Positions 1 to 9,358 of a DNA stretch of 64,000 nt are shown here, piece after piece. Each line of letters begins with the position of its first letter. The first letter of the stretch is position 1. Where the stretch lies: the NCBI GenBank assembly GCA_963757335.1, contig CAVWRJ010000005.1, forward strand, positions 1 to 64,000. Reading direction: 5' to 3'. The DNA is from DASQPA01 sp963757335. Lineage in GTDB: Bacteria > Acidobacteriota > Thermoanaerobaculia > Multivoradales > UBA5704. Position numbers and translations under genes: made by a program. Under the pieces are notes generated by a model that was given only the letters and a program-made list of their open reading frames with translations, was not told the DNA's origin and did no database searches.

Positions 1-1
1 C

Positions 2-718
2 TTCCGGTATCCCGTGAAGTCCATGGGCGGCGAACGACTCGAGGTCGCCAAGCTGGGCTGGCATGGCCTCGATGGCGACAGGCGCCTGGCGTTCCGGCGG
101 ATAAATGACCGCAGCGAGTTCCCGTGGCTAACCGCCAGCAGGCTTCCCGACCTGCTCCTGTTTGCTCCGCACCGCGGTGAAGACGGTGCAGAGAGAGACC
201 TTCCCACGCATATTCGCACGCCGGATGGCGAAGCGAGGCCGGTCTTCGGGGAGGACCTGGCCGCGGAGGTCGGACGCCGGTACGGGTCTCCCGTGCAGAT
301 GATGCAGTTGAAACATGGCATCTTCGATGAAGCGAGCCTCTCCGTGATCGCCTCCGATACGGTGCGCGAGATCGGCCGACTCGCAGGGCGGAGCCCGGAC
401 GTGCGACGATTTCGTCCGAATGTAGTAGTCCGTTTACTGCGCTCGGTTCCCTTCCAGGAGGACGAGTGGTTGGGCGGTGTGCTCTCCTTCGGCGAGGGGG
501 ACGACGCCCCCGCCGTCACCGTCACGATGCGCGACCTTCGCTGCTCGATTGTGAATTTTGATCCCGACTCGGCAAGCCCTGCGCCAGAAGTGATGAAGGC
601 GATCGTCCGTGCGAACCAGAACCACGCGGGAATCTACGGCGCGGTCACTCGCATCGGTCGACTGGCGGTCGGACAGACCATCACCCTCAGTCACCGCGGC
701 GAGATCTCAGCCTCCTGA
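2..718 (+). CDS. MOSC-domain protein, 5' end cut by window
   Basis: Molybdenum-cofactor sulfurase C-terminal (MOSC) family protein, the fold that binds sulfur or Moco-ligand carriers in YiiM/YcbX-type proteins. The frame is open to the left edge and reads YPVKSMGGE around the first in-window start codon (GTG at 14). That is the N-terminal beta-barrel motif (Y-P-[IV]-K-S), so the true start lies upstream of base 1. The C-terminal part carries the conserved Cys in DLRCSIVNFDPDS and the closing IYGAVTRIGRLAVGQTITL strand typical of MOSC. The exact substrate cannot be told. The next gene is on the same strand about 150 bases downstream. Confidence 0.85.
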   Translation, partial: FRYPVKSMGGERLEVAKLGWHGLDGDRRLAFRRINDRSEFPWLTASRLPDLLLFAPHRGEDGAERDLPTHIRTPDGEARPVFGEDLAAEVGRRYGSPVQMMQLKHGIFDEASLSVIASDTVREIGRLAGRSPDVRRFRPNVVVRLLRSVPFQEDEWLGGVLSFGEGDDAPAVTVTMRDLRCSIVNFDPDSASPAPEVMKAIVRANQNHAGIYGAVTRIGRLAVGQTITLSHRGEISAS

Positions 719-869
719 TCGACCGCCCGCCGTCAGCCCCTCTCCTCTTCACCGGCTCGCATCGGCTGGCCTCGTCTTCATGCGTTCTTTGCACCGCGAT
801 CTCGAGGTTCGGGATAAGATTCGGCCGGAACTCGACGGCCACTTCGACACCTCTACGCCTATCTCCCCG

Positions 870-1987
870 ATGCTACGCAAGCTCGCCCTGGTTCTGATCT
901 CGCTGGTCCTTTCGCTGCTCGCCGCGGAGGGCCTGCTGCGGCTCCTCCATGCCGCTCCCGACGTGGGCATCATCCACAGGGGCCGCTTCCGGCTGTCGGC
1001 GAACCCCAAGATCGGCTTCGAGCCGGCGCCCGGCTTCGTCTACCACGGGCCCCAGCGGGGCTTCATCGACTACGAAGGGGCGAGCAACGCGCTCGGCTAT
1101 CGCGATGTCGACCACCCGGTGAAGAAGCCGGCGGGGGTCTACCGGATCGTCGTGCTCGGCGACAGCGTGGGGGCCGGGCTCAAGGTCGAACGCTACGAGG
1201 ACACCTTCCCGTCCATCCTGGAGAGGCGGCTGAACGCGGCGGGGCTCCATGCCGAGGTGGTCAACCTCTCGGTGTCGGGCTACAACACGCAGCAGGAGGT
1301 CGAGACCTTCCGCGAGCGCGGGTTGCAGTACGCGCCGGATCTCGTCCTGGTGGCGTATACCCTGGGCGACCGCGAGCGGGTGGACGGCGGCATCATGGAG
1401 ACCCTCCTCGCCCAGGAGAGCGCCGAGTTCGGGCAGAACGCGCTGACGGTGAATCCGTATCTCGCCGAGAGCGCGCTCTACCGCTTCCTGGTCTTCCGAG
1501 TCCTGAACGCCGGCAAGCACGCCGCCGCCCCCAACGGGTCATCGGCGCCACCGGCGCCATCGGCACCGCCGGCACCATCGGCGCCATCGGCGTCGGTCGC
1601 CGGGGTGGCGAACAGCCGGGCGCTGGCGCTGGTCTCTGGGGACACGGTCGACCAGTACCTGGGCGAGTTGCACGAGCTTTCGAAGGAGCACCACTTCGCG
1701 GTGCTGCTGACTCGATCTTCCCCTACTATCCGAAGAGCTTCGGGTACTACAAGCGCAATGACCAGCATGTCTTCGCCCGCGGTCTGGGGAGCAAGTACGG
1801 CTTCCACGTGCTCGACCTCTTGGAGACCATGGCCCGCTGCCGCAACAACTCGACCGAGCCGATCAACGCCGACAACTTCCATCCGAACGCCGTCGGCCAC
1901 CGCTGTGCCGCCGAGGCGATGGCGGAGCGGATCCTGACCGAGATCGTCCCGCGCTCCAAAGCGGGCGGGGGAGAGCCAAGCCGATGA
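870..1987 (+). CDS. SGNH/GDSL hydrolase-like protein, frame broken near 1705
   Basis: Membrane-anchored SGNH-type esterase/acyltransferase. The ATG at 870 is chosen because a hydrophobic anchor begins there (LALVLISLVLSLLAAEGLL); an ATG at 780 in the same frame is the alternative. Block I is VVLGDSVGAG (Ser about 99) and a Gly/Asn block follows (NLSVSGYN). The frame breaks between 1700 and 1712. The downstream frame continues with FPYYPKSFGYY and ends with DNFHPNAVGH, which supplies the catalytic Asp/His pair, so the two pieces are one gene lacking about one base. Its stop overlaps the ATG of the next hydrolase (ATGA), implying translational coupling. A degenerate 9-bp array (1542-1595) encodes a Ser/Ala/Pro linker. 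The family includes O-acyl-modifying enzymes of the cell surface; the substrate is unknown. Confidence 0.75.
1542..1595 (+). repeat. 9-bp tandem array, 6 units, in SGNH gene
   Basis: Six consecutive 9-bp units of the form TCGGCGCCA with one- or two-base variants. In frame they encode Ser-Ala-Pro/Pro-Ala-Pro tripeptides. The array lies about 110 bases upstream of the frame break in this gene. Confidence 0.85.
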
Positions 1988-2985
1988 GCCGACGACGATG
2001 GACCGGTCTCTTCCTTCTCGCGATCACCCTGTTCGCCTCGTTCGCCGCCGCCGAGGTCACCTTGCGGCTCCTCTCGAAGCATTGGCTGACAGTCTACGAC
2101 GTCGAGATGTGGCGCTATGCCAAGCTGATCAAGATCATCTCCCACCGGCCAGGGGTGGTCGAAGAGCAGCGCCCGGAGGGCGACGCGTTTCTGATGGGGG
2201 CGCGGGTCAGGACCGACGGCAACGGTTTCCGCCTGCCCGATCCGGCCACCCTTAAGGCGCGCCGGCCGGACGACCGGGTGGTGGTCGCGCTGGGGGACTC
2301 GCTGACCTTCGGCTGGGGCGTGCCGGAGGGGAGGACCTACGCCGATCAGCTGGCGCGTCTGCTCGACGACCGCTGCCCTAAAGAGGGCGGCCGGCGGGTC
2401 ACCGTGCACAACGCCGGCATCGGCAACTGCAACACGTCGATGGAGTACCAGCGCTATCGCCAGGTCATCCGGCCGAAGATCAAGCCGGACTGGGTGGTGC
2501 TCGGCTACGTCTACAACGACGCCGAGCCGGATCCCGTCCCCGACACCAATCCTATCTTCTGGCACTCGGCGCTGGCCTCTCTCACCTGGGCGCGGCTGGC
2601 GCGGGTGACGAGGCCGCTCCTGCTCGACTACAAGGGCTACTACGAGAGCCTGTACGTGGACGGCAAACCGGGCTGGGAGAAAAGCAAGCAGGCGCTCCGG
2701 GATTTAGGCGTCCTGCTGCAGCAGGACGGCATTCCGCACACCCTCCTGCTGCTGCCGGAGCTTCACCAGCCGAGAAACTTCGGGCCTCTCGCCAGCATCT
2801 ATCTGCCGGTGCGCCGGATCGCCGAGCAGGCCGGCTTCGAGGTCATCGACGCCTCGACCGACTTTCCGCCCGGCTCGGGCGCGCGCTACTTCGTGACCCC
2901 CGAGGACGCCCACCCGAACGCCGCGGCGCAGAAGCTCTTTGCCGAGGCTCTCGCCCGTTCGCGCTACGCCTGCAGCCCTCGCTGA
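1984..2985 (+). CDS. SGNH/GDSL hydrolase-like protein
   Basis: Second SGNH hydrolase of a tandem pair, 333 residues and intact. An N-terminal hydrophobic segment (residues about 7-23) anchors or exports it. Block I is VVALGDSLTFGWG (Ser about 106), followed by NAGIGNCNTS (Gly/Asn block) and the C-terminal DAHPNAAAQKLF with the Asp-His pair. The ATG overlaps the stop of the previous hydrolase. The two share layout but are clearly diverged, so this is an old duplication. Such anchored hydrolases often act on acyl groups of exported polysaccharide, but nothing nearby names the polymer. Confidence 0.85.
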   Translation: MSRRRWTGLFLLAITLFASFAAAEVTLRLLSKHWLTVYDVEMWRYAKLIKIISHRPGVVEEQRPEGDAFLMGARVRTDGNGFRLPDPATLKARRPDDRVVVALGDSLTFGWGVPEGRTYADQLARLLDDRCPKEGGRRVTVHNAGIGNCNTSMEYQRYRQVIRPKIKPDWVVLGYVYNDAEPDPVPDTNPIFWHSALASLTWARLARVTRPLLLDYKGYYESLYVDGKPGWEKSKQALRDLGVLLQQDGIPHTLLLLPELHQPRNFGPLASIYLPVRRIAEQAGFEVIDASTDFPPGSGARYFVTPEDAHPNAAAQKLFAEALARSRYACSPR

Positions 2986-3012
2986 CGGACCTCCACTCCC
3001 CAGCCCGCGGAT

Positions 3013-3504
3013 CTACTTCCCGACCGGGGCCGTCTTGCCGCTCGCCTGGCCGAGACCCTCTTTCGGCACGTCGATGCCGAGCGCCGTCGCCAGGTCCATC
3101 TGGTGCTCCTGCTCCTGGCGGAGGATCTCGCGCAGGTCCTCGGAGAGGGCGTACTCGCCGAGCGCCTCGGCCTGGCGCACCCGGTCGCGGTAGTTGCGGA
3201 CCGTCTCGTTCTCGTTCTCCAGGTCGAAGCGGAGCATGTCCTCGGCCTTCTCGGAGGTGCGAACGGGCTTCGGGGTGGTCGTCGGTTGGCCGCCGAAATA
3301 GTCGATCTGCTTCGAGAGGGTGAGGGCGTGCTGCAGCTCCTCGGCGGCGTGCTTCTCGAGCTCGGCGGCGATGCTCATGTAGGCGGCGCCTTTGATCACC
3401 TGGCTGTAGACCACATACGAGATGATGGCCTGATACTCGCGCGACAGGTCCTCGTTGAGCAGCTCGACGAGCCGTTCGCGGGTGATGGTCTCTTCTTGGG
3501 GCAT
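3013..3504 (-). CDS. ferritin-like / bacterioferritin-type protein
   Basis: Four-helix-bundle ferritin-like protein of 163 residues. Start chosen at the ATG at 3504, 10 bases after a clear GGAGG (3515-3519 on this strand); longer upstream reading frame looks non-coding. Helix 1 has an iron-type Glu in DLSREYQAI, helix 2 EKHAAEELQHA (E-x-x-H), and a C-terminal helix has RQEQEHQMDL (E-x-x-H), giving the usual di-iron ligand set. Likely iron storage or oxidative-stress protection in the cytoplasm. Bacterioferritin, Dps-like and rubrerythrin-like relatives cannot be separated here. Convergent with the SGNH pair and divergent from the next secreted protein. Confidence 0.82.
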   Translation of the reverse strand: MPQEETITRERLVELLNEDLSREYQAIISYVVYSQVIKGAAYMSIAAELEKHAAEELQHALTLSKQIDYFGGQPTTTPKPVRTSEKAEDMLRFDLENENETVRNYRDRVRQAEALGEYALSEDLREILRQEQEHQMDLATALGIDVPKEGLGQASGKTAPVGK

Positions 3505-3617
3505 GACAGGGTTTCCTCCGGATGTAAGGGGGGTTGGACTGCTGGCTTCATCCAAGCAACGAACATACCAGGGACAGGCCGGGTCCTGAAGGGCGCGCCG
3601 CGTGCTTATTTGCAGTG

Positions 3618-3626
3618 TGCTATTCT
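3618..3626 (+). promoter_or_regulatory. possible extended -10 (TGCTATTCT)
   Basis: The only AT-rich stretch in the divergent gap holds TGCTATTCT, resembling an extended -10 box, about 70 bases before the secreted protein's ATG. No convincing -35 was seen. Confidence 0.22.
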
Positions 3627-3693
3627 TTCCGTTACCGCAGCACCCATCCGGGGTACGCTTCAACGGGCAGGATTACAGGAGATCCCCATCCTC

Positions 3694-5176
3694 ATGAGTA
3701 GAGCCGCCGTCCTGGGCTTCGCCGCGTTCGCCGTCCTCACCGCGTTCGCCACTCGTCTCCACGCCACCGTCTACGTCCCAGTCGGCGACGGGCCTCTGGG
3801 CGCCGTTCGCTACACCACGTCGGTCGTCGTCACCAACCCCGACGCCGTGCCGCACCGTTTCACCGCCGCCTTGCTCGCCGCGGGTTCGGGGAGCGCCGGC
3901 TCGCCGGTCACCGTGCCCGCGCACGGCACCTTCGTCCTCTCGGGGTTGGCACGGGACGGCGAGCGCGGACTCCTCGCCATCGACGGCGCGCCGCAGCTCC
4001 TCGTCTCCGCCCGCCTCGCGGCGACCTCCATCAGCGGCACCAGCGGTAGGGATTGGAAGTGCGGGTAAGGCCCTCTCGGGAGCCGCCGTCCCGGTGATCG
4101 CGGAGGGGAGCCTGGTGGCCGCCGGGCAGACGATCCACCTCCAGGGGATCGAGAAGACCGGCCGGACGGTGTCGCGCCTCGGCCTCGTCACCCTTGGCGA
4201 AACCGCTGGCACCTGCTCCGTCGCCGCCTTCCGCGCCGACGGCTCGCCCCTGGGCCAGGCGGTGCGGATCGCGGTTCCCGCCCTCGGGCAGAGCGCGGTC
4301 GAGGACGTTCTGGGGACGGCTGGCGACAGGGCCTCCGAGTCGCGGTTGGAGGTGACCTGCGACATCCCCGCCTATGCCTGGGCGGCCGTGCTCTCGAAGG
4401 ACGGCGGGCGGACGGCGACCGCCAGCCCGGCGATCCCCGTGGGCGAGAGCTCGGCGAGCCTGGCCGTCCTGCTCGGAAAGTCGCGGAGCGAGGGGGACGA
4501 GGGTAACCGCGGCCCCGGCGTCGGACAGGGCGGCGGGAGTGGAGGGAGCGGTGGCACTGGCGGTAACGGGGGTACTGGCGGTGGCGGCGGTGGTGGAACC
4601 GGCGGTGGGGGTGGCACCACCCCGGCCGGGACTCCGAAGCCGGACGCCAACGGCAGTTTCTCGCTGCCGGGGATCTTCCTCGACGCCCGCGCCGGCGATT
4701 CGTATCAGGCCTACGAGCTCGCGCTCCGCCCCGGTGCCAGGTACAAGCGGCTGACGGTCGAGTTCGACCTCTTCCTCAATCGCTGGCAGAGCCCCCTCTT
4801 TCACGCCGTGACCGGCCTGCGCCGCGCCGACAAGGTTCTCTACTACGGGCTCATCCTGCGCGGCGACCGCAGCAAGACGCTCCTCGACCTCGGCCACGGG
4901 CAGCTCGCCAAGGACAACGGCGGCCTCTGGCAGGAGGGGACCGACTACCACCTGCGCACCACCTACGACGTCGAGTCGAGGAAGGTGACGCTCCAGGTCT
5001 TCCGCGGCGGCAACCAGGTGGCGGTCCTCACCGGGGCGATGACGACGACCGATCTGCGCCAGACCGGCAGCAAGGTGCGGGTCGATTTCGGCATCGCCAA
5101 GGTCGCCGACGGCGCCTACTTCCCGCCGGTCGGCTGGCGCTACTCGAACCTCCAGGTCACCGCCGTACCTTTCTAA
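3694..5176 (+). CDS. secreted Gly-rich two-domain protein, frame broken near 4050
   Basis: Exported protein of unknown function, about 493 residues after repair. ATG at 3694 with AGGAGA 11 bases upstream, then a signal peptide (LGFAAFAVLTAFATRLHA). The first part is a beta-rich domain (VYVPVGDGPLG...), the middle is a Gly/Ser/Thr linker of about 40 residues (bases about 4533-4622), and the C-terminal domain (SFSLPGIFLDARAGDSYQAYE to the end) looks like a jelly-roll/LamG-type beta-sandwich. The frame closes at 4068, but the +1 frame continues without loss (VGIGSAGKALSGAAVPV), so one base is gained or two are lost near 4044-4056. A strong terminator follows. Likely a surface or periplasmic adhesin-type protein; no enzyme motif was recognised. 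Confidence 0.65.
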
Positions 5177-5195
5177 AAACTGTCCATGGCACTGA

Positions 5196-5238
5196 AAAGC
5201 CCCTGCCGGCTCTTAAGCCGGCAGGGGCTTTCTTTTCT
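5196..5238. terminator. bidirectional intrinsic terminator
   Basis: Perfect inverted repeat: left arm 5196-5211, CTTA loop 5212-5215, right arm 5216-5231, a 16-bp stem with core CCCTGCCGGCT. It is flanked by an A-run on the left and TCTTTTCTCTCT on the right. It sits between the convergent secreted protein and OPT transporter genes, so it can stop transcription from both sides. Confidence 0.93.
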
Positions 5239-5259
5239 CTCTCTGGGGTTCCGGCAGGC

Positions 5260-7852
5260 TTACGGCTTCGCCTTCTTGCTGCCGAGGATCGTCTCGCGAC
5301 CCGCCAGGTAGAGGAGCCCGGTCAGGACTACGAAGGGGAGGAGCGAGAGGACGTCCGCCCGGTCGCCGGTGAAGAAGGGGTTGACCCGAGTCATGAGGTC
5401 GGTGACCTTCTGGTTGAAGTCGGTGAGGACCCCGGCCATGAAGGCGATGATGATGCCGGCGATGGCGCCGCCCGCGATGTAGCCGGAGGCCATCAGCACA
5501 CCCGGGCTCTTGTCACCCTCGGCCACCAGCTCCTCTTCGGTGAGGTTCCTCCCCCGGAGCTTTTTGCGCAGGTTCAGGTCGACCAGCCAGCGGATGATGC
5601 CGCCGATCAGGATCGGGCTCGAGGAGGAGAGCGGCAGATAGACGCCCACCGCGAAGGCGAGCGAGGGGATGCCCGACATTTCGAGGACGACCGCGACCAT
5701 CACCCCGAGGAGGACCAGGGCCCAGGGCAGCTTGTGGTTGAGGATGCCCTTGATGATGTAGGACATCAGGGTCGCCTTGGGGGCGTCGAACTTGTTGACC
5801 GTCGAGCCGTTCGGCCGCACCCGGTGGGTGCCGTTGATCCCCGGGTCGACCAGGTAGACCGGCACCCCGGCGCTGTTCACCAGGTAGCGCGCCGCCGGCC
5901 CGGTGGCATCCTCCTGCTTCTGCCAGACCTGGTAGCTCGCCGTGTCCTCCTTCCCCTGCGGTCCGTCGAGCTTCTCGGTCTGCCCGAGCTGCGTACGGTC
6001 GGCGACCCGCAGGGTCTCCGGGAAGTTGTGGCTCACCCTGTAGGCGATCCTGCCGGTGCCGGCGTCGACCAGGTACTCGCCGGGATCGAGCCCGGGCACG
6101 TTGAGCGCCCCGGCCGGCGGCGTTCCTGGCGTTCCCGGCGTTCCCGGCGCGCCCAGAATTGCTGAGCAGCCGGTAGTCGCCGGCGACGGGCGGGCGGGTG
6201 CTGGAGGTGTAGGCGGGCAGGCTCGCCGCCGCCCCGGCGGGGAGGGTCGCGGCGCTCGCCGGAGGCTCGTAGCTCGTCTGCGGCACGTAGACCGTCGAGG
6301 CCGAGTTGAGCTTGAGGAGGATGGGGCCGAGGACGAGAGCCGAGGCGAGGGCACCGATGAGGATCGCGGTCTGCTGGTGGCGCGGGGTCGAGCCGACGAG
6401 ATAGCCGGTCTTCAAGTCCTGCGAGGTGGTGCCGCCGTTCGAGGCCGCGATGCAGACGATGGCGCCGACCGACAGCGCGGTCACGTAGTAGCCCGGCCCG
6501 GTCCAGCCGATGGCGAGGAAGATGAGGCAGGTCAAGAGGAGCGTCGCCACCGTCATGCCGGAGATCGGGTTCGAGGAGGAGCCGATCTCACCCGTCAACC
6601 GCGAGGAGACGGTGACGAAGAGGAAGCCGAAGAGGATGATGAGGAGCGCCCCCAGGATGTTCATGTGGAGCTTGGGGGCGAGCATGATGACGGCGAGAAG
6701 GGCGACGATGCCGATGCCGACGAGCTTGAGCGAGAGGTCCTGGTCGGTGCGCGGCGTGGCGATCCCGGCGCTCCCCTGCCGGCCCTTCAAGTCGGCGAGG
6801 CCCCCTTTCAAGCCCTGCCAGATCGTCGGCAGCGAGCGAAAGAGGCTGATGATGCCGCCCGCCGCCACCGCCCCGGCGCCGATGTAGAGGACGTAGGCGC
6901 CGCGGATCTGGTTGGGGTCCATCTCGCGGATGGGGATGAGCCCCGGGGCGAGCGGTCCGGCCATTCCCTCGCCGAAGAACTTGATGGCGGGGATGAGCAC
7001 CAGATAGGCGAGGACGCCGCCAGCGCACATGATCGAGGCGATGCGCGGGCCGATGATGTAGCCGACCCCGAGAAGCTCGGGGGAGATCTCGGCCGAGATC
7101 GAGCCCGCCTTGAAGGGGGCGCCGAAGACCTTCTCGGGCACGTCCTTCCAGACCTTGAAGGCGTTCATCGCCGTCTTGTAGAGGAGGCCGATGCCAAAAC
7201 CGGTGAAGATCGTCTTGGCGCCCGAGTAGGTGGCCGCGGCGGCGGCGGGAGCGTCGGGCCGGCCGACGGCGGCGTAGCGGGCGGCGATCGCCCGCTCCTC
7301 GTCGCTCGCGCCGGCCTTCAGGACCTCGGCGCAGGCCGTCCCCTCGGGGTACTTGAGAATCCCGTGCTGCTGGACGATGAGCGCCCGGCGGAGCGGGATC
7401 ATCATGAGAATGCCGAGAAGGCCGCCGAGGATGGCGACCAGCATGACCCGGGTGATCTCCAGATCGAAGCCGAGGATCATGATCGCCGGCATGGTGACGC
7501 CGACCCCGAAGGCGATCGACTCGCCGGCCGACCCCGCGGTCTGCACGATGTTGTTTTCGAGGATCGAGGCGTTCCGGAGGCCCATCTTCGAGAGGATGCG
7601 GAAGATGGTGATCGAGATGACCGCCACCGGGATCGACGCCGAGACCGTCAATCCCACCTTGAGCACCAGGTAGAGCGACGAGGCGCCGAAGACGATGCCG
7701 AGGAGAGTGCCCATGATGAGCGGCAGCAGGGTGAGCTCCGGCAGCACCACCTCGGCCGGGATGAAGGGCCGAAAGGCGGCGGCCTGGGGCTCCTCGGGCT
7801 CCGGGCCCACGATATCCGGATACTCTTGGGGGGAAATATCTTTGAGCGCCAT
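5260..7852 (-). CDS. OPT-family oligopeptide transporter, frame broken near 6160
   Basis: Inner-membrane transporter of the OPT family (peptide or metal-chelate uptake), about 860 residues with many hydrophobic helices. The N-terminal part shows the family signature region LTLLPLIMGTLLGIVFGASSLYLVLKVGLTVSASIPVAVISI (given in pieces) and KYPEGTACAEVL. The frame starting at 7852 is lost near 6158-6165. The protein clearly continues in another frame (LNVPGLDPGEYLVDAG ... YIAGGAIAGIIIAFMAGV) to the stop at 5260. The break lies next to a 9-bp array encoding Gly-Thr-Pro triplets. An unusually long hydrophilic stretch (residues about 535-665, bases 5850-6250) interrupts the transmembrane part and may be periplasmic. 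Confidence 0.85.
6121..6156 (-). repeat. 9-bp tandem array, 3-4 units, in OPT gene
   Basis: Units CGTTCCTGG, CGTTCCCGG, CGTTCCCGG, CGCGCCCAG in a row. On the coding strand they give Gly-X-Pro triplets in the hydrophilic insertion, immediately beside the frame break. Confidence 0.85.
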
Positions 7853-7985
7853 CCGTTAGCTCCTCCGGTCCTGCGCCGTGCAATGGGTGCGCCAGTTTAG
7901 CATGGGGGTCCCGGGGGCGCTGCCAGAGTGGCCGGAAAGATCCACTGGAGCGCCTTTCACCGTAGGTCAGAAGAAGGAGAAGCCG

Positions 7986-8583
7986 ATGTTACAGCTCGCC
8001 AAGAGATCTCTTTGGATGACACTCACCGCCGCCGGCGTCCTCTCGATAGGGCTCGCCGTACCCATGTCCGCTGCCGGACCGATCGAGGCCTCCGCCAGCG
8101 CCGACCCCCGGGAAGACCCGGACCGCCCTCTTCAACATGTACTGCTACTGGACCGGCGAAGCGACTCTCGGGAAGGTCCCGGGGGTGGTGAAGACGCGGA
8201 TCGGCGAGCTCTCGGGGGAGGTGGTCGAGGTCGAGTACGACCCGGCGCAGACCGACGTCGGCAAGATGGCCAGCGCTCTGAAGCGCCAGGGGGGCTTCTA
8301 CGCCTTCCTCGCCGACAGCCCGATCGCCAGGGCGGAGGCCAAGCGCTACCTCCCCGACTCCGAGATCAAGGAGATCGAGCGCCGGCCGCGCTTCATCGAG
8401 TCGAAGTACAACCTCCGCACCAGCCACCCCGACCTCGCCGCTCTCGAACTGACCGAGCAGCAGGCGATCGCGCTCAACAGCTGGAGCTACTTCGGCGGTC
8501 CGATGCCGGACGTGCTGACCGCCGAGCAAAAGGAGAAGCTGGGGAAGATCCGGGAGCGGCTGGCGGCCAAGGGGAATCGCTAG
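7986..8583 (+). CDS. secreted MsrA-like protein, frame broken at 8105-8109
   Basis: Exported protein resembling methionine sulfoxide reductase A. ATG at 7986 follows AAGGAG by 6 bases; then comes a signal peptide (LWMTLTAAGVLSIGLAVPMSAAG). After a break in a run of five C (one extra C restores DPGKTRTALF), the protein reads MYCYWTGEATLGKVPGVVKTRIG and GEVVEVEYDPAQTDV. These match the MsrA core G-C-F-W-x(5)-KVPGV and VEVEYDP, with Cys in YCYW at the catalytic place. The middle is shorter than in true MsrA, and the tail (LRTSHPDLAALELTEQQAIALNSW) belongs to a related uncharacterised group. Enzymatic activity is uncertain. Confidence 0.6.
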
Positions 8584-8612
8584 GCGGGCCGCAATCCTTT
8601 AGGCACCGTCGG

Positions 8613-9233
8613 CTACGGCAGGCAGTCTGCGGCGGAGATCACCAGCCGGCGGTTCTCGGGAAGCAGAAGAGCGATCTCTTCGTCTCCCGTGAGCTCGACC
8701 CGCTGGCGGTACCGACCTTTCGCGGGGTCCGGTTTTTCGAAGACCTCGACTCTGGAGCCGATCAGGTTGACGACGACGTACTGAGGAATGCCGGCGGTCG
8801 CATAGATCCGCTGTTTGATCGTGCGGTCGCGCTCCAGGGAGGTGCCTGCCACCTCGATCACGCACGTCACGTCCGCCGGACCGGGATGGCGATGGGCGAA
8901 ATCCGTCGGCAGGCCCTTGACGATCGAGAGATCGGGCTCGGGCTCGTCCCGCGGCGGCAGGGTCACCGGGCTCTGAATCCGGGCGTGGCATGGGAACGGA
9001 AGGCTGCCGAGGGCCGCCACGACCCGCATCGTCAGCTTGCTCACCACGAGCGAATGCAGGGGGTTCGTGGTCATGCCCTCGCCTCGGTTCCTGCGGACCA
9101 GCAGCCCGTCCAGGAGCTCGATGGGCTCCCCCTCGGCCAGGATCTCGGCCTCGATCATCCCGTGGTATTGCTCGACCGAAAGAGGGACGATCTCGCGCCT
9201 CTCGGGGAGGATGGACTTCAGCGAAATGCTCAT
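8613..9233 (-). CDS. Uma2-family (DUF820) nuclease-like protein
   Basis: PD-(D/E)XK-fold protein of the Uma2 family, annotated elsewhere as putative restriction endonuclease though its role is unknown. Start at ATG 9233 (MSISLKSILPE); an upstream TTG adds eight residues without support. The core is visible: EPEPDLSIVKG (the PD Asp), CVIEVAGTSLERDR (E-x-A-like catalytic strand), then RIYATAGIPQYVVVN. Length (206) is normal. A diverged second copy lies at 43568-44158; many genomes carry scattered Uma2 paralogues. Confidence 0.82.
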   Translation of the reverse strand: MSISLKSILPERREIVPLSVEQYHGMIEAEILAEGEPIELLDGLLVRRNRGEGMTTNPLHSLVVSKLTMRVVAALGSLPFPCHARIQSPVTLPPRDEPEPDLSIVKGLPTDFAHRHPGPADVTCVIEVAGTSLERDRTIKQRIYATAGIPQYVVVNLIGSRVEVFEKPDPAKGRYRQRVELTGDEEIALLLPENRRLVISAADCLP

Positions 9234-9296
9234 CGGCGGTAACCCTGTGGCTAACAATTCTCAGGATAGCACGGCGTCCGCGCAGGCTCCGTCGAC

Positions 9297-9326
9297 GCAG
9301 CCAGCCTGTGCCCAGAATGGGTATCG
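9297..9326 (+). repeat. 30-bp intergenic repeat (matches 56973-57002)
   Basis: A 30-base stretch from GCAGCCAGCCTGTGCCCAG onward to GGTATCG is identical to 56973-57002. It lies in the gap between ligase and Uma2 genes and is the right half of the intergenic element described at 56923. Confidence 0.85.
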
Positions 9327-9358
9327 CCGCCTCGGCTTTCAAGGACGCAGACCGGCCG

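Noticed and set aside
2986..3012. Terminator between the SGNH and ferritin-like genes
   Set aside because: The 27-base gap has no stable inverted repeat or T-run.
6056..7900. Long antisense reading frame over the OPT gene
   Set aside because: Arg/Asp/Gly-rich composition, no domain, and the opposite strand encodes a clear transporter; typical of GC-rich shadow frames.
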